A DNA stretch of 64,000 bases from an uncultured Collinsella sp. (GTDB lineage: Bacteria; Actinomycetota; Coriobacteriia; Coriobacteriales; Coriobacteriaceae): positions 124,001 to 188,000 of the forward strand of contig CATYSO010000001.1 in assembly GCA_958412345.1 (NCBI GenBank). Direction: 5' to 3'. The position numbers and the translations under genes are program-made. The notes under the pieces were generated by a model. That model searched no databases, was not told where the DNA came from, and worked only from the letters and a program-made list of their open reading frames with translations. Numbering within the stretch: the stretch's first letter is position 1; each line of letters opens with the position of its first letter. Shown in pieces: positions 24,424 to 35,500 of the stretch.

Positions 24424-25266
24424 TTACTCCTCGGTGCTCTCGGCCGTATCGGCCGAAGCATCCTCGGGCGCCGCTTCGGGCTCCGGTGCGGGGCGCTTCT
24501 CGCCACCGTAGGTCACCGTCACCATCGCGGAGCGCAGGATGCGGTCCGCCATGCGGTAGCCCTTCTGGTACACGTCGTTGACGGTCTCGTCGTACTGCGC
24601 TGCGTCCTCGACACGTCCCACGGCCTGGTGCTCGAGCGGATCGAACGCCTCGCCCTTGGGGTCGATGGGCTCAACGCCCTCGTGCGCAAACACGTCGAGC
24701 AGCTTGGCATGCACCGCGTCAACGCCATCGACGAACTGCTTAAAGTCGTCGGAAAGCTCCTGGCCGCGGGCATGGTCGATCGCACGCTCGATATCGTCGA
24801 CCACCGGCAGCAGCGCGGTGACGAGCTTCTCGGTCGCGCGCTCGCGCTCGGCGATACGCTCGTTGGCGGTGCGGCGGCGGAAGTTCTCCCAGTCGGCCTG
24901 CAGACGGGCGGTGCGCTCGGTGGCGTCCTTTGCCTTGTCCTCAGCGGCCTTCTGAGCCTCAGCCGCGGCCTCGAGCTCATGGCGCACGTCGGCAAGCTCC
25001 TTCTGAGCCTGCTCGAACTTAAGCTTAAAGTCGTTGTCGGCGGCTTCCTCACCGGCGCGGATAGCGGCTTCCACCATCTCGTCCTCGGTCATCGTCGCCT
25101 CCTTGTTGGAATCCTCTACCTGGTTCTCGGCAGCCTCGGCGGCCGGGGCCTCGTTAGCCTCGGTATCGTCGACGGTCTCTACGGGAATCTTCACGTCCTT
25201 CTCCTCAGAGTCAACGGGGGCGGCGCCAGTGGCAGCCGCCTCCGTGCGAGCTTTACGGGCGGACAT
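24424..25266 (-). CDS. grpE: Nucleotide exchange factor GrpE
   Basis: A 280-residue GrpE, the ADP-release factor for DnaK. The N-terminal 95 residues are a long acidic extension. The dimerising helix follows (FEQAQKELADVRHELEAAAE), then the GrpE core with LQADWENFRRRTANER and the beta domain ending in DRILRSAMVTVTYG. A further acidic tail of about 30 residues follows the core. It is longer than typical (about 190-220) because of the acidic ends. It starts two bases after the dnaK stop codon, so translation is probably coupled. Confidence 0.96.
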   Translation of the reverse strand: MSARKARTEAAATGAAPVDSEEKDVKIPVETVDDTEANEAPAAEAAENQVEDSNKEATMTEDEMVEAAIRAGEEAADNDFKLKFEQAQKELADVRHELEAAAEAQKAAEDKAKDATERTARLQADWENFRRRTANERIAERERATEKLVTALLPVVDDIERAIDHARGQELSDDFKQFVDGVDAVHAKLLDVFAHEGVEPIDPKGEAFDPLEHQAVGRVEDAAQYDETVNDVYQKGYRMADRILRSAMVTVTYGGEKRPAPEPEAAPEDASADTAESTEE

Positions 25267-25268
25267 GA

Positions 25269-27161
<1,893 letters not shown>

Positions 27162-27270
27162 TAGAAATTCCCTCTCTCTTGTGCGTTCGCGCCGCGTCGG
27201 CGGACTGCCGCGCGACGCTTCGGCTTGTCTTTCAGGATGTAGTGTATCCCCTTATGGGCCGGAATATACA

Positions 27271-27297
27271 AAATCTAAGTCAATTCATATAAGATTT
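27271..27297 (-). promoter_or_regulatory. Probable HspR operator of the dnaK operon
   Basis: AAATCTAAGTC-N5-ATATAAGATTT, the same 27-base design as in front of clpB (18897-18923), lies about 110 bases before dnaK. On the minus strand TATATT follows where a -10 would be. Presence before exactly the two HspR-type targets of the window, and nowhere else in it, is the main argument. Confidence 0.75.
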
Positions 27298-27433
27298 CTT
27301 ATCTCCGAGAGTTTAGGTCCGCAAAAGCGCAGGTAGATGGACTGTCGGAGTTCTCGGCAGATCTAATGAGATCTATGTAGAGATGGCTGAGGCTTGGGAC
27401 CGGAGCTGTGCGGGGGGGCCTTGGGGCCGCCCC

Positions 27434-27483
27434 GGGGAAAGCGCGTCCCGTTTTGAGCGCCGATTCTGGGTCGCAGTTTCCGC
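27434..27483. repeat. Dispersed repeat (family F, copy 1)
   Basis: GGGGAAAGCGCGTCCCG followed by TTTTGAG, then TCTGGGTCGCAGTTTCCGC. Closely related sequence occurs at 49651-49760. Apart from this repeat and the operator, the 544 bases between dnaK and the ferredoxin gene contain no supported gene. A small hairpin CCGACGC/GCGTCGG (27659-27685) lies just before the ferredoxin ribosome site. Confidence 0.6.
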
Positions 27484-27705
27484 AAGCACGCTCAATCGCC
27501 CAATAATTCAAGTCACCTTTAGCTAACATTTGCGCAGCTCAACGGCCTAACCTGCGTGTTTTTTAGTAAGCCGTGGCATACTCGGCGAACGGTATGAAGA
27601 TGCCGGTCAGAGGGTATTGCAAACGGTCGCTGCCGTGGTATGTTTTTGCCCGAATCAAACCGACGCACATCGCCTGTAGCGTCGGTCAACAGAGAGGAAA
27701 CTACC

Positions 27706-27891
27706 ATGGCTCATCCCGTAATTGATGCCGACGAGTGCATCGCTTGTGGCGTCTGCGTCGACTCCTGCCCCGCTGGCGTTCTGGAGCTCCAGGACGTCGC
27801 TACCGTCGCTGACGAGGACTCCTGCGTCGCCTGTGGCGCTTGCCAGGACGCTTGCCCCGCTGGCGCGATCACCGAGATCGTCGAGGAGTAA
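27706..27891 (+). CDS. Two-cluster (2[4Fe-4S]) ferredoxin
   Basis: A 61-residue clostridial-type ferredoxin, a low-potential electron carrier in the cytoplasm. Two complete cluster motifs are present, CIACGVCVDSCP and CVACGACQDACP, in the usual pseudo-symmetric arrangement. The protein is acidic. The ATG at 27706 has AGAGAGGAAA upstream. It is monocistronic and ends before a strong terminator. Likely partners are pyruvate:ferredoxin oxidoreductase or a hydrogenase, both encoded outside the window; the hyp genes here make a hydrogenase plausible. Confidence 0.96.
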   Translation: MAHPVIDADECIACGVCVDSCPAGVLELQDVATVADEDSCVACGACQDACPAGAITEIVEE

Positions 27892-27932
27892 CAACTCCCC
27901 ACTTGCACACTCAAAAGTACACCGTGCACAAA

Positions 27933-27970
27933 AAAAGGAGGCCTCCGCATCGCCGCGGAGGCCTCCTTTT
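27933..27970 (+). terminator. Rho-independent terminator after the ferredoxin gene
   Basis: AAAAGGAGGCCTCCGC (27933-27948) pairs with GCGGAGGCCTCCTTTT (27955-27970). The T-run is part of the second arm, so the structure could work in either direction. Confidence 0.9.
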
Positions 27971-27979
27971 GTATATATG

Positions 27980-28060
27980 GGCAGCTAATTTGGGACGGGG
28001 CTATTTTGACTACTCTTGCAAGCAAAGTAGTCAAAATAGCCCCGTCCCAAATTAGCTGCC
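27980..28060. repeat. 35-bp perfect inverted repeat (family G, copy 1)
   Basis: The arm starting GGCAGCTAATTTGGGACGGG (27980-28014) is repeated in perfect inversion at 28026-28060, with an 11-base loop. The core TTTGGGACGGG also occurs at 15841-15851. It lies between two other hairpins, the ferredoxin terminator and the family E repeat, in the gap separating convergent genes. It would form a very stable RNA stem in either direction. Confidence 0.8.
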
Positions 28061-28074
28061 CTCATGGCGCGGGC

Positions 28075-28140
28075 AGTTGCGGTGGAATAGTTCCTGATTC
28101 ATGGCTTAGATGCCGATTTAGGAACTATTTCACCGCAACT
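28075..28140. repeat. Inverted repeat (family E, copy 2) downstream of niaR
   Basis: AGTTGCGGTGGAATAGTTCC (28075-28094) pairs with 28121-28140 with one mismatch. The arms match the repeat at 7124-7190; loops are different. It lies 20 bases past the niaR stop codon on the minus strand. No T-run follows here, unlike in copy 1. Confidence 0.75.
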
Positions 28141-28159
28141 TATAGACAGCAGCGTCGAG

Positions 28160-28705
28160 CTAGGACAAGTCGTCCTCATAGGGCATCAGATCGGCCAGGT
28201 AGCCCTTTTCCTTGAGTATCGCCTCGATCTCGTCGAGGGTCTGCTCGTCTTCTGCCGCGATGCGGTGGAAGTGATAGCCGCTGGTCACCGTCAGCAACGG
28301 AAAGCTCTTGCCGCTGGCGATGTCGTGCAGGTAGCGCTCGATATCGCGGCGGTTGCGGATGTCCAGGTCGGCCGTGATCTTGCCGTACACGCGATGGTTG
28401 ACGATCACGTTGAGCACGGCGCCGCCCGCATCGACGATGCTCGTGAGCTCGTCGCCCGCCTGCTCCACGCTGTGGCGCACCTTGACCAAGCGCGTGGGCA
28501 CAGCCGGGCTGCTCTCGGCTTCCTGCAGCACGTAGCCGCGGTTGGTAGCGACGATATCGTGCCCGTCGGCGCGCAGCAAGGCAATGTCTTGCACCACGAC
28601 CTGACGGCTCACGCCCACCTCGCGGGCAAGCGCGCTGCCCGAAACGGGATCTTTAGCCCCCTCGAGCACGGCCATGATGGCACGGCGACGCTCGCGGGCG
28701 TTCAT
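28160..28705 (-). CDS. niaR: NAD biosynthesis repressor NiaR (HTH_11 and 3H domain)
   Basis: A 181-residue regulator. The N-terminal winged helix (residues about 5-60) reads RRRAIMAVLEGAKDPVSGSALAREVGVSRQVVVQDIALLR. The C-terminal 3H domain, which senses nicotinate, has the conserved histidines in KVRHSVEQAGDEL, IVNHRVYG and GYHFHRI. Its ATG overlaps the nadC stop codon by one base, so it is translationally coupled as the last gene of nadA-nadB-nadC-niaR. It probably represses this operon through the long palindrome at 32068-32111 upstream of nadA. Confidence 0.94.
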   Translation of the reverse strand: MNARERRRAIMAVLEGAKDPVSGSALAREVGVSRQVVVQDIALLRADGHDIVATNRGYVLQEAESSPAVPTRLVKVRHSVEQAGDELTSIVDAGGAVLNVIVNHRVYGKITADLDIRNRRDIERYLHDIASGKSFPLLTVTSGYHFHRIAAEDEQTLDEIEAILKEKGYLADLMPYEDDLS

Positions 28706-29565
28706 TATTTACCGTCCAGCAGACGCAGGTGCTTAAGCGAAAGGTCGAGGATCGGCGCGGAGTGCGTCAGGGCGCCCGAGCTAATAAAATCGACGCCCAG
28801 GTCGGCCAGGGCGCGAATGTTGCCGGCGTCCACGTTGCCCGAGCACTCGGTCTTGGCGCGACCGTCGATAAGCTCGATGGCGGCGGCCATATCGTCGTGG
28901 GTCATGTTGTCGAACATGATGATGTCGGCGCCGGCCTCAACAGCCTCGCGTACCATGTCCAAGTTCTCGCACTCAATCTCGACCGTCGTGGTAAACGACG
29001 CATGGGCGCGCGCCATCTCGATCGCACGTGCCACGCCACCGGCGGCGTCGATGTGATTGTCCTTGAGCATGACGGCCGTCGACAGGTTGTAGCGGTGGTT
29101 GCTGCCGCCGCCGATCTCGACTGCGGCCTTCTCGAAGACACGCATGCCCGGCGTGGTCTTGCGCGTGTCGACGAGCACGGTCTTGGTGCCTTCGAGCGCC
29201 GCGGCCATCTGATGCGTATAGGTGGCGATACCGCTCATGCGCTGCAGGTAGTTGAGCGCCACGCGCTCGCCCGAAAGCAGCACGCGCGCGTCGCCGCGCA
29301 CCTGGCCCACATGGTCGCCGGCGTGCACCTCGTCGCCGTCCGCGACATCAAACAGCACCGAGCTCTGCGAATCCAGCAGCTCAAAGGTGCGGGCGAACAC
29401 GTCCAGACCGGCGATGATGCCGTCGGCCTTGGCGATGAGCTCAACGGTAGCGGGACGCGCCGTGGGGCACACGCTCGCCGTGCTCACGTCCTCAAAGGTG
29501 ATGTCCTCGCGCAGGGCCTGCAAAATCAGATCATCGACGACGAGCTTCATGGTAATGGGATTCAT
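28705..29565 (-). CDS. nadC: Nicotinate-nucleotide diphosphorylase (carboxylating), NadC
   Basis: A 286-residue quinolinate phosphoribosyltransferase. It converts quinolinate and PRPP to nicotinate mononucleotide, CO2 and pyrophosphate, the third step of de novo NAD synthesis. Family motifs are DTRKTTPGMRVFEKAAVEIGGG-NHR, the lysine/aspartate segment MLKDNH, and IMFDNM. Length is normal for the family. It starts three bases after nadB ends. Confidence 0.97.
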   Translation of the reverse strand: MNPITMKLVVDDLILQALREDITFEDVSTASVCPTARPATVELIAKADGIIAGLDVFARTFELLDSQSSVLFDVADGDEVHAGDHVGQVRGDARVLLSGERVALNYLQRMSGIATYTHQMAAALEGTKTVLVDTRKTTPGMRVFEKAAVEIGGGSNHRYNLSTAVMLKDNHIDAAGGVARAIEMARAHASFTTTVEIECENLDMVREAVEAGADIIMFDNMTHDDMAAAIELIDGRAKTECSGNVDAGNIRALADLGVDFISSGALTHSAPILDLSLKHLRLLDGK

Positions 29566-29568
29566 GGT

Positions 29569-30945
29569 CTACTCCTCCACGGCCTGCGTGCCGGCGGCAC
29601 GGGCCAAATCATCGATTGCCAGGGTGTCGGCGCTCAGGGCGCGATGACGGCCATCGAGTGCGGGATCGCCCGCCTGCTCCACGGCCAGCGACTCGCCGGT
29701 ACGCATGTACCACGCGGAGCGACGACCCCAGACCAGCGCCTCGAGCAGGCTGTTTGATGCAAGGCGATTCTTGCCGTGCACGCCGTTGCAGGCCGTCTCG
29801 CCCGCGGCGTAGAGCTCGGGCATCGAGGTGCGGCCGTCCTTGTCGACCCACACGCCGCCCATAAAGTAGTGCTGCGTGGGCGTGACGGGAATGGGCTCGT
29901 CCAAGATGTCGCGGCCGTCCTCCAGGCAGCGCGCGCGGATGTTGGCGAAGTGTCCGGTCACCACGTCGCGCTCGACGGGAGCAAAGCTCAGCCACTCGTG
30001 CTCGGTGCCGTCCTGCTTCATTTGCTCGCGGATGGCGGCGGCGACCACGTCGCGCGGCTGCAGCTCGTCGGTAAAGCGCTCGCCGGCGGCGTTGAGCAGA
30101 ATCGCGCCCTCGCCGCGACAGCTCTCGCTGATCAGGAACGTGCGGCCCGGCTGCGGTGAGAACAGGCCCGTGGGGTGAATCTGCACGTAGTCCAGATGCT
30201 CCATCGTAATGCCATGCTCCTGAGCGATGTAGCAAGCGTCGCCCGTGAGCTGCGGATAGTTGGTCGAGTGATCGTACACGCCACCGATGCCGCCCGTCGC
30301 CCACAGCGTATGGCGCGCGTGAATCTTAAACGACTCGCCCGCATGCACGCCCTCGGCAGCATTTGCAAGCTCATCGGCGGGACGGACCGAGTCGTCCTCG
30401 TCCACGGGCACGGCAACGATGCCGGTGCATACCGTGGCGCCGCCGCGCTCGTCGGTCAGGATATCGGTCATGGCCACGTGCTCAAGAATCTGCACGTTGT
30501 CCAGCTTGCGGACGGCCTGGAGCAGCTTGGTCGTAATCTCCTTACCCGTAATATCGGCATGGAAGGCGATGCGGGGGCGGCTGTGCGCGCCCTCGCGGGT
30601 AAAGTCGAGGCTGCCGTCGGCCTTGCGCTCAAAGTCCACGCCCATCGCCAGCAGGTCGTTGATGACCGAGCGGCTCGAGCGGATCATGATGTCGACGCTC
30701 TCGCGGCGGTTCTCGTAGTGGCCGGCGTGCATGGTGTCCTCAAAGAAGGCGTCGTAGTCCGAGCCCTCGGGCAGCACACAGATGCCGCCCTGCGCGAGCA
30801 TGGAATCGCACTCGTCGACGGCGCCCTTGGAGAGCATGATCACGCGCGTGCTCGTCGGCAGATTGAGGGCCGCGTACAGGCCCGCTACGCCGCAGCCGGC
30901 AATGACGACGTCGCACTCCATGTCGGGGTATTGCTTGGTTTCCAC
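29569..30945 (-). CDS. nadB: L-aspartate oxidase NadB
   Basis: A 458-residue flavoprotein that oxidises L-aspartate to iminoaspartate for quinolinate synthesis. The FAD-binding N-terminus is DVVIAGCGVAGLYAALNL. Family signatures include QGGICV, HADITGKEI, QIHPTG and the C-terminal ELYAAGETACNGVHGKNRLA. It is shorter than E. coli NadB (540), lacking much of the C-terminal helical region, as in some anaerobes that may use fumarate instead of oxygen. The GTG at 30945 is chosen because AGGAGAGGA lies just upstream; longer in-frame starts have poorer sites. Second gene of the operon. Confidence 0.96.
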   Translation of the reverse strand: METKQYPDMECDVVIAGCGVAGLYAALNLPTSTRVIMLSKGAVDECDSMLAQGGICVLPEGSDYDAFFEDTMHAGHYENRRESVDIMIRSSRSVINDLLAMGVDFERKADGSLDFTREGAHSRPRIAFHADITGKEITTKLLQAVRKLDNVQILEHVAMTDILTDERGGATVCTGIVAVPVDEDDSVRPADELANAAEGVHAGESFKIHARHTLWATGGIGGVYDHSTNYPQLTGDACYIAQEHGITMEHLDYVQIHPTGLFSPQPGRTFLISESCRGEGAILLNAAGERFTDELQPRDVVAAAIREQMKQDGTEHEWLSFAPVERDVVTGHFANIRARCLEDGRDILDEPIPVTPTQHYFMGGVWVDKDGRTSMPELYAAGETACNGVHGKNRLASNSLLEALVWGRRSAWYMRTGESLAVEQAGDPALDGRHRALSADTLAIDDLARAAGTQAVEE

Positions 30946-31000
30946 AGGAATCCTCTCCCTTGAATGTGGCATGCGGGACCGTCCCTCATGCCACATTGTT

Positions 31001-32029
31001 TTAGCGCGCTGCGTACTCGAGCATGCGGTCGAGCGTGAGCTTGGCCTGGTCGGCGGCCTCGTCCGACACGCCGATCTGCACCTCGCCCTCGCCCGTCTCC
31101 AGGCAGCGCACGAGCTTTTCGAGCGTGATGAGATCCATGTTGACGCAGGTGGGCTGTACCGCGGGGAAGTAGAACTTCTTGCCGGTGCCCTGGCAGCGGC
31201 GCTCGAGCTCGTAGAGCACGCCGCGGACCGTCACGATAATGAACTCGCTCGCGTCCGACTCCTCGGCGTACTTGATGATGCCGGCGGTAGAGCCGATGTA
31301 GTCGGCCTCGGCAAGAACATCGGCCTTGCACTCGGGGTGCGCCAGCACGAGCGCATTGGGGTGCGCCTCCGTCGCATCGACGATCTGCTCGACGGTGATG
31401 ATGTGGTGGCGCGGGCAGTAGCCGTTGTTGAGAATGACGTGCTTTTGCGGCACCTGCTCGGCAACAAAGCGGCCCAGGTTCTGATCTGGGATAAACAGGA
31501 TGTGCTGCTGCGGCAGCTCGGACACGATCTTGACGGCGTTGGAGCTGGTGACGCACACGTCACTCCAGCTTTTGATCTCGACCGTTGAGTTGACGTAGCA
31601 CACCACGGCAAGGTCATCGCCGTACTCGGCGCGTGCGGCGTCGACCGTCTCGCGCTTGACCATGTGTGCCATGGGGCAATCCGCGCCCGGCTCGGGCAGC
31701 AGCACGGTCTTGTTGGGGTTGAGCAGCTTGGCGCTCTCGCCCATAAACTCCACGCCGCACAACACGATGGTCTGCTGCGGCAGGCTCTTGGCGAGCTTTG
31801 CCAGGTAGAAGCTGTCACCGACGTAGTCGGCCACGGCCTGGACCTCGGGCGCCACGTAATAGTGTGCCAGGATCACCGCGTCGCGTTGGGTTTTTAGTTG
31901 CTGAATGGCCTCGACCAGCTCTGCGGGCACCAGTGCCGCGCGCTCCGTTGCCGTCGTTGCCGATGCCAGGCCGGCCGCAATATCGCGTGCAAGCTCCGAT
32001 GCATCCATGTTCGCGCTCTGTGCCATCAA
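31001..32029 (-). CDS. nadA: Quinolinate synthase NadA
   Basis: A 342-residue 4Fe-4S enzyme that condenses iminoaspartate with dihydroxyacetone phosphate to quinolinate. Features are AHYYVAPEVQAVADYVGDS near the N-terminus and three cluster cysteines in LCGVEFMGE, QPTCVNMDLITLEKL and RCLETGEGE. It is the first gene of nadA-nadB-nadC-niaR. The ATG at 32029 has AGAGAGGGGCC upstream; a second ATG follows immediately. A 19-bp-armed palindrome lies 40-80 bases upstream of the start, the expected place for a NiaR operator. Confidence 0.97.
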   Translation of the reverse strand: MMAQSANMDASELARDIAAGLASATTATERAALVPAELVEAIQQLKTQRDAVILAHYYVAPEVQAVADYVGDSFYLAKLAKSLPQQTIVLCGVEFMGESAKLLNPNKTVLLPEPGADCPMAHMVKRETVDAARAEYGDDLAVVCYVNSTVEIKSWSDVCVTSSNAVKIVSELPQQHILFIPDQNLGRFVAEQVPQKHVILNNGYCPRHHIITVEQIVDATEAHPNALVLAHPECKADVLAEADYIGSTAGIIKYAEESDASEFIIVTVRGVLYELERRCQGTGKKFYFPAVQPTCVNMDLITLEKLVRCLETGEGEVQIGVSDEAADQAKLTLDRMLEYAAR

Positions 32030-32067
32030 GGCCCCTCTCTTTTGGCGAATCTTGGGGCTTTAGTATG

Positions 32068-32111
32068 ACACCTAGGTTTACAGCTGACAAGACAGCTGTA
32101 AACCTAGGTGT
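32068..32111 (-). promoter_or_regulatory. Probable NiaR operator of the nad operon
   Basis: ACACCTAGGTTTACAGCTG (32068-32086) is repeated in perfect inversion at 32093-32111 with a six-base spacer. The core TTTACAGCTG-N6-CAGCTGTAAA has the form of a NiaR operator, and NiaR is encoded in the operon itself. It lies 39-82 bases upstream of the nadA start. Confidence 0.8.
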
Positions 32112-32227
32112 AAAGTTGTAATAAAGATTCAATTTCGGGACGACCCATTTTAGGCTTGGCAAGCTGAAAAGAGCCGAAATGGCCTCTTTCTAATAATTTG
32201 ACCCCCTGTTTGATGCCTCAGTTTGAG

Positions 32228-32439
32228 GGCCGTGGGCAAAAAAGGGCAAATATGAGTACTGTTACCAGATTAGTAGCAGCGGTTTTCGATCCGTCAGCCC
32301 CATAAATCGCATTTTTGGACTCCGAATCCAGCGGCAGACATCCCAAAATCACGCTCGCAACGCTCCCCAGACCCGTTTTGAGCCTCATTTCGCTGTTACT
32401 AAAATAGTGACAGTACTCATTTTTGGCATTTTTGCCCAC
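32228..32439. mobile_element. 212-bp MITE-like element with about 33-bp terminal inverted repeats
   Basis: The left end (GTGGGCAAAAAAGGGCAAAT, then ATGAGTACTGTTAC) is inverted at the right end (GTGACAGTACTCATTTTTGG, then CATTTTTGCCCAC) with a few mismatches and one indel. The interior of about 145 bases has no open frame of note and no transposase. It lies between nadA and the terminator of the large surface protein gene. Size and architecture resemble the element inside hypF, but the terminal sequences differ. Confidence 0.6.
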
Positions 32440-32454
32440 CAGGTCCCGCGGCGA

Positions 32455-32493
32455 CACAAAAAAGGGGCCCGGATGGCGAGATCCGGGGCCCCA
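32455..32493 (-). terminator. Rho-independent terminator of the surface protein gene
   Basis: On the minus strand GGGGCCCCGGAT pairs with ATCCGGGCCCC (32464-32474 with 32481-32492), followed by TTTTTTGTG. It begins 18 bases past the stop codon. Confidence 0.9.
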
Positions 32494-32510
32494 AGGGAAT
32501 AAGGAGGCGA

Positions 32511-35500
32511 CTAGGCGCGGCGCCTCATGGCGTATGTCAGCAGCAGAACTGCCGCGCCGGCTACAAGTACGCCACCAGCCATGGCGTACGTTCCATCGCC
32601 GACCGAAGGCAAGGTGCCCTTGCCAGTCTTCTTCTTGGACTTAGAAGACGTGGTCGTCGTGGTGGTCGCGGTCTGGCTCGGGCCGGGCGTCGGCGTCGGC
32701 TTGGCGGCCTCGGCAATGGTAAAGGTCGTCTCGGCCGTGCCCGTGGTCGAAACCACGCTCAGCTTGTGCTCACCCACACCAAGCGTCTTCACGAAGCTCG
32801 TCTTGAGCGTCACGATTGTAGAGCCCGAGGTAAGAACGAAGTTATCAGCACCGACTTCCATGTCGTCGACCAGTACCGTCTTGAAGTACTTGATCGGCGC
32901 GTTCGAACGGAAGCTCAGGTCCTTGGCGGTGTCGACCGTAATCGCCTGGCCTGCGCCCTCAATAATCGTGGGGGCCAGGATCGCGATGTCCTCGGTCTTG
33001 CCCTTCTCGCCGCAGACAGTGCACTCCTGGTGCCTCTCGCCCTTGGCCTCGGTGGTCGCCGGCCTATCGACAACCCACTCAAAGGTGTGCTCAGCCTTGT
33101 CCAGGATCTCGCCGCAGCGGCAGATGTGCCAGTGAGCCTTGGCGTCGTGCGCCCAGCCGGAGCCGTCGGGCTCGTGCTTGAGGACGCCATCGACCGTCAC
33201 GTTCACATCGCCCTCGACATCCTTGAGCTCATAGGTGCCGTCGTCGGAGAGCTTAACGGCCTTGCCGTTGACGTTGACGGCGTAGTCCTTGCCCGTAAAG
33301 TACGCGCTATCGATGCTGATGGCGAGCTTTGCGGATCCGTGCCAGTCGAGCTCGGTCGCAGTCGAGGTGAGCGTGTAGCCTACCTGGTTGCCCGGCAGCG
33401 TCACGACGAGCTTGCGGCCCGCCTTCACGGTGACCTCGGTGGCAGCAGAGGCATCGTAGTTGGTCTTGACCTGATAGCGCAACTCGTACACACCGGCGGC
33501 GAGGTCCTTGAGCTCGGTCACGTCCTTGCCCACGGCCTGATACTCAGCAGCACCCTGGGCACGCCACTCCATGGTGGCATCGATACCCGTGATCTTACCG
33601 TCCTTCTTGCCGCTCACGGTCTCGGCCACAGCCTGGACCTTCGGCGCGTCCTGTGCGGCGTTCTTGATGGAGAACTCGCAGGTCAGGCCCTCGGCGGGCA
33701 GTACGTAGTTGCCCGCAGCCTTGCCCGTCAGCTCGGCGAGGGTCGCCGTATAGGTGCCGACCTCGGTCTGGGAACCGTCAACGAATGCACCAAGGTCATC
33801 CTTGCCAATGACGTTGCCGAGCGTCGCCTCGGGGCAGTGCTCCTTGCCATCATAGGTGAACTCGTTGGTGCCCCACTTCACAGTGAGCAAGCGCTGGTTG
33901 ATGGTGAAGATGCCGTCTGCGAACGTGATGTTGTAGTTGGGGTTGGCGCCCTTGGTCTGCGTCAGCTTCAGAGCATAGTTGCCGGCGTCGTCGCGATCTT
34001 CGCGCTCGACCTCGAGACCCTGAAGCGTCTCACCCGCGACGAGCTTGCCAGCGGTGACGTCCCACGTAAACACGGGGTCGGCATCGCCGTACGTCTTGGA
34101 GGCGTCCTGGGCGGTAACCGTGATCGCGCGTGGCTTGACCTCAAGCGTGACCTCGCCCTCGGCCTTCACGCCGTCGATCGTTACCTCATAGGCAACAGCC
34201 ACCTTGCCAACATCCTTGATCTTGGGAGCCTCGGGGGACCAGGTCTTGCCGTCGGTGCTGTACTGAGCCGTTGCGCCCTTGGGCAGGCTCGACGCATCGA
34301 CCGTGTGATACGCGCCGTCGTACTCGTCGGAGTAGCCAACGATAGCGGCGGCAGGAATCTCGACCGCAGGCAGGGCATGGCCACAGACCGTGCACTCCTG
34401 ATGCCTGGAACCCACCTCGGTTGCCGTAGGAGCCTTATCGACGACCCACTTAAAGTCGTGCTTGGCCTTGTCGATCTTGTCACCACAGGTGCACTCATGC
34501 CAGTGCGTATTGTCGTCGGAGATCCATTCGTCATTCACGGCCTCGTGCTTGCGCACGCCCTCGACCGTGACGACGAGGTCGCTCTCGACGTTCTGAACGG
34601 TGAACTCACCACGCGCGTCGGGCGCCACAACCGCATTGTTGACCTTGATGGCGTAGGAGTCGTTGTCAGTAAAGTAGCCGCTCTCGATGCTGACAGTGAG
34701 GGTGGTTGAACCGTGCCAGTCAAGCTCGTCCGGGTTCGCCGTGATCGTATAGCCGACTTGCTTGGCAGGCAGCGTCACGACGAGCTTGCCGCCGGCATTG
34801 ACGGTAACCTCGGTGGCGGAGGAGGCGTCGTGGTCGCTATCGGCGCGGTAGCGCACCTCGTACGTGCCGACGGCACGGTCCGCAATCTCAGTCACGCCTT
34901 CGGGCACGCCCTGATACTCGCCAGATCCCTTGGCGCGCCACTCCATCTTCGCGTCGACGCCCGTGATCTTGCCGTCGGACTTGCCACACACAGTCTCGGC
35001 CGTGGCCTGGACCTTCGGCGCGCCCTGGGGCGCCTTCTTGATGGAGAACTTGCACGTCAGGCCTTCGGTGGGAAGCTTGTAGTTACCTGCGTCGTCGCCC
35101 GTCAGTTCGGTAATTTTCGCCGTATAGGTGCCGGCTTTGACCTTGGCGCCGTCGACGTACGCGGAGACATCATCACCTTCGACGACATTGTGGAGCTTCG
35201 CTTGAGGACAGTGCTCCTCGCCGTCGTAGGTGAACTCAGTAGTGGTGTCCCACGTTACGGCGAGTTCACGCTTGTTGATGGTGAACGCACCAGGCTTGAA
35301 CGTAATCTTGTAGTTGGGGTTAGCGCCCTCGGACTGCGTCGCCGTCACGGCGTAGCCGCCCTTGCGCACTGTCTCGCCGGCCTCGCGGGAAACGGTGATG
35401 TCCTGGAGGCTCTCACCCTCGACGAGCTTGCCCTCAGTGACCTCCGAGCCCAGAGCGGGATCACTGTCGCCGTAGGTCTTGAAGGCGTCCAGAGCGGAAA

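Noticed and set aside
27980..28140. CRISPR array in the cluster of repeats
   Set aside because: The repeats are inverted pairs of different sequence, not evenly spaced direct repeats, and there are no cas genes.
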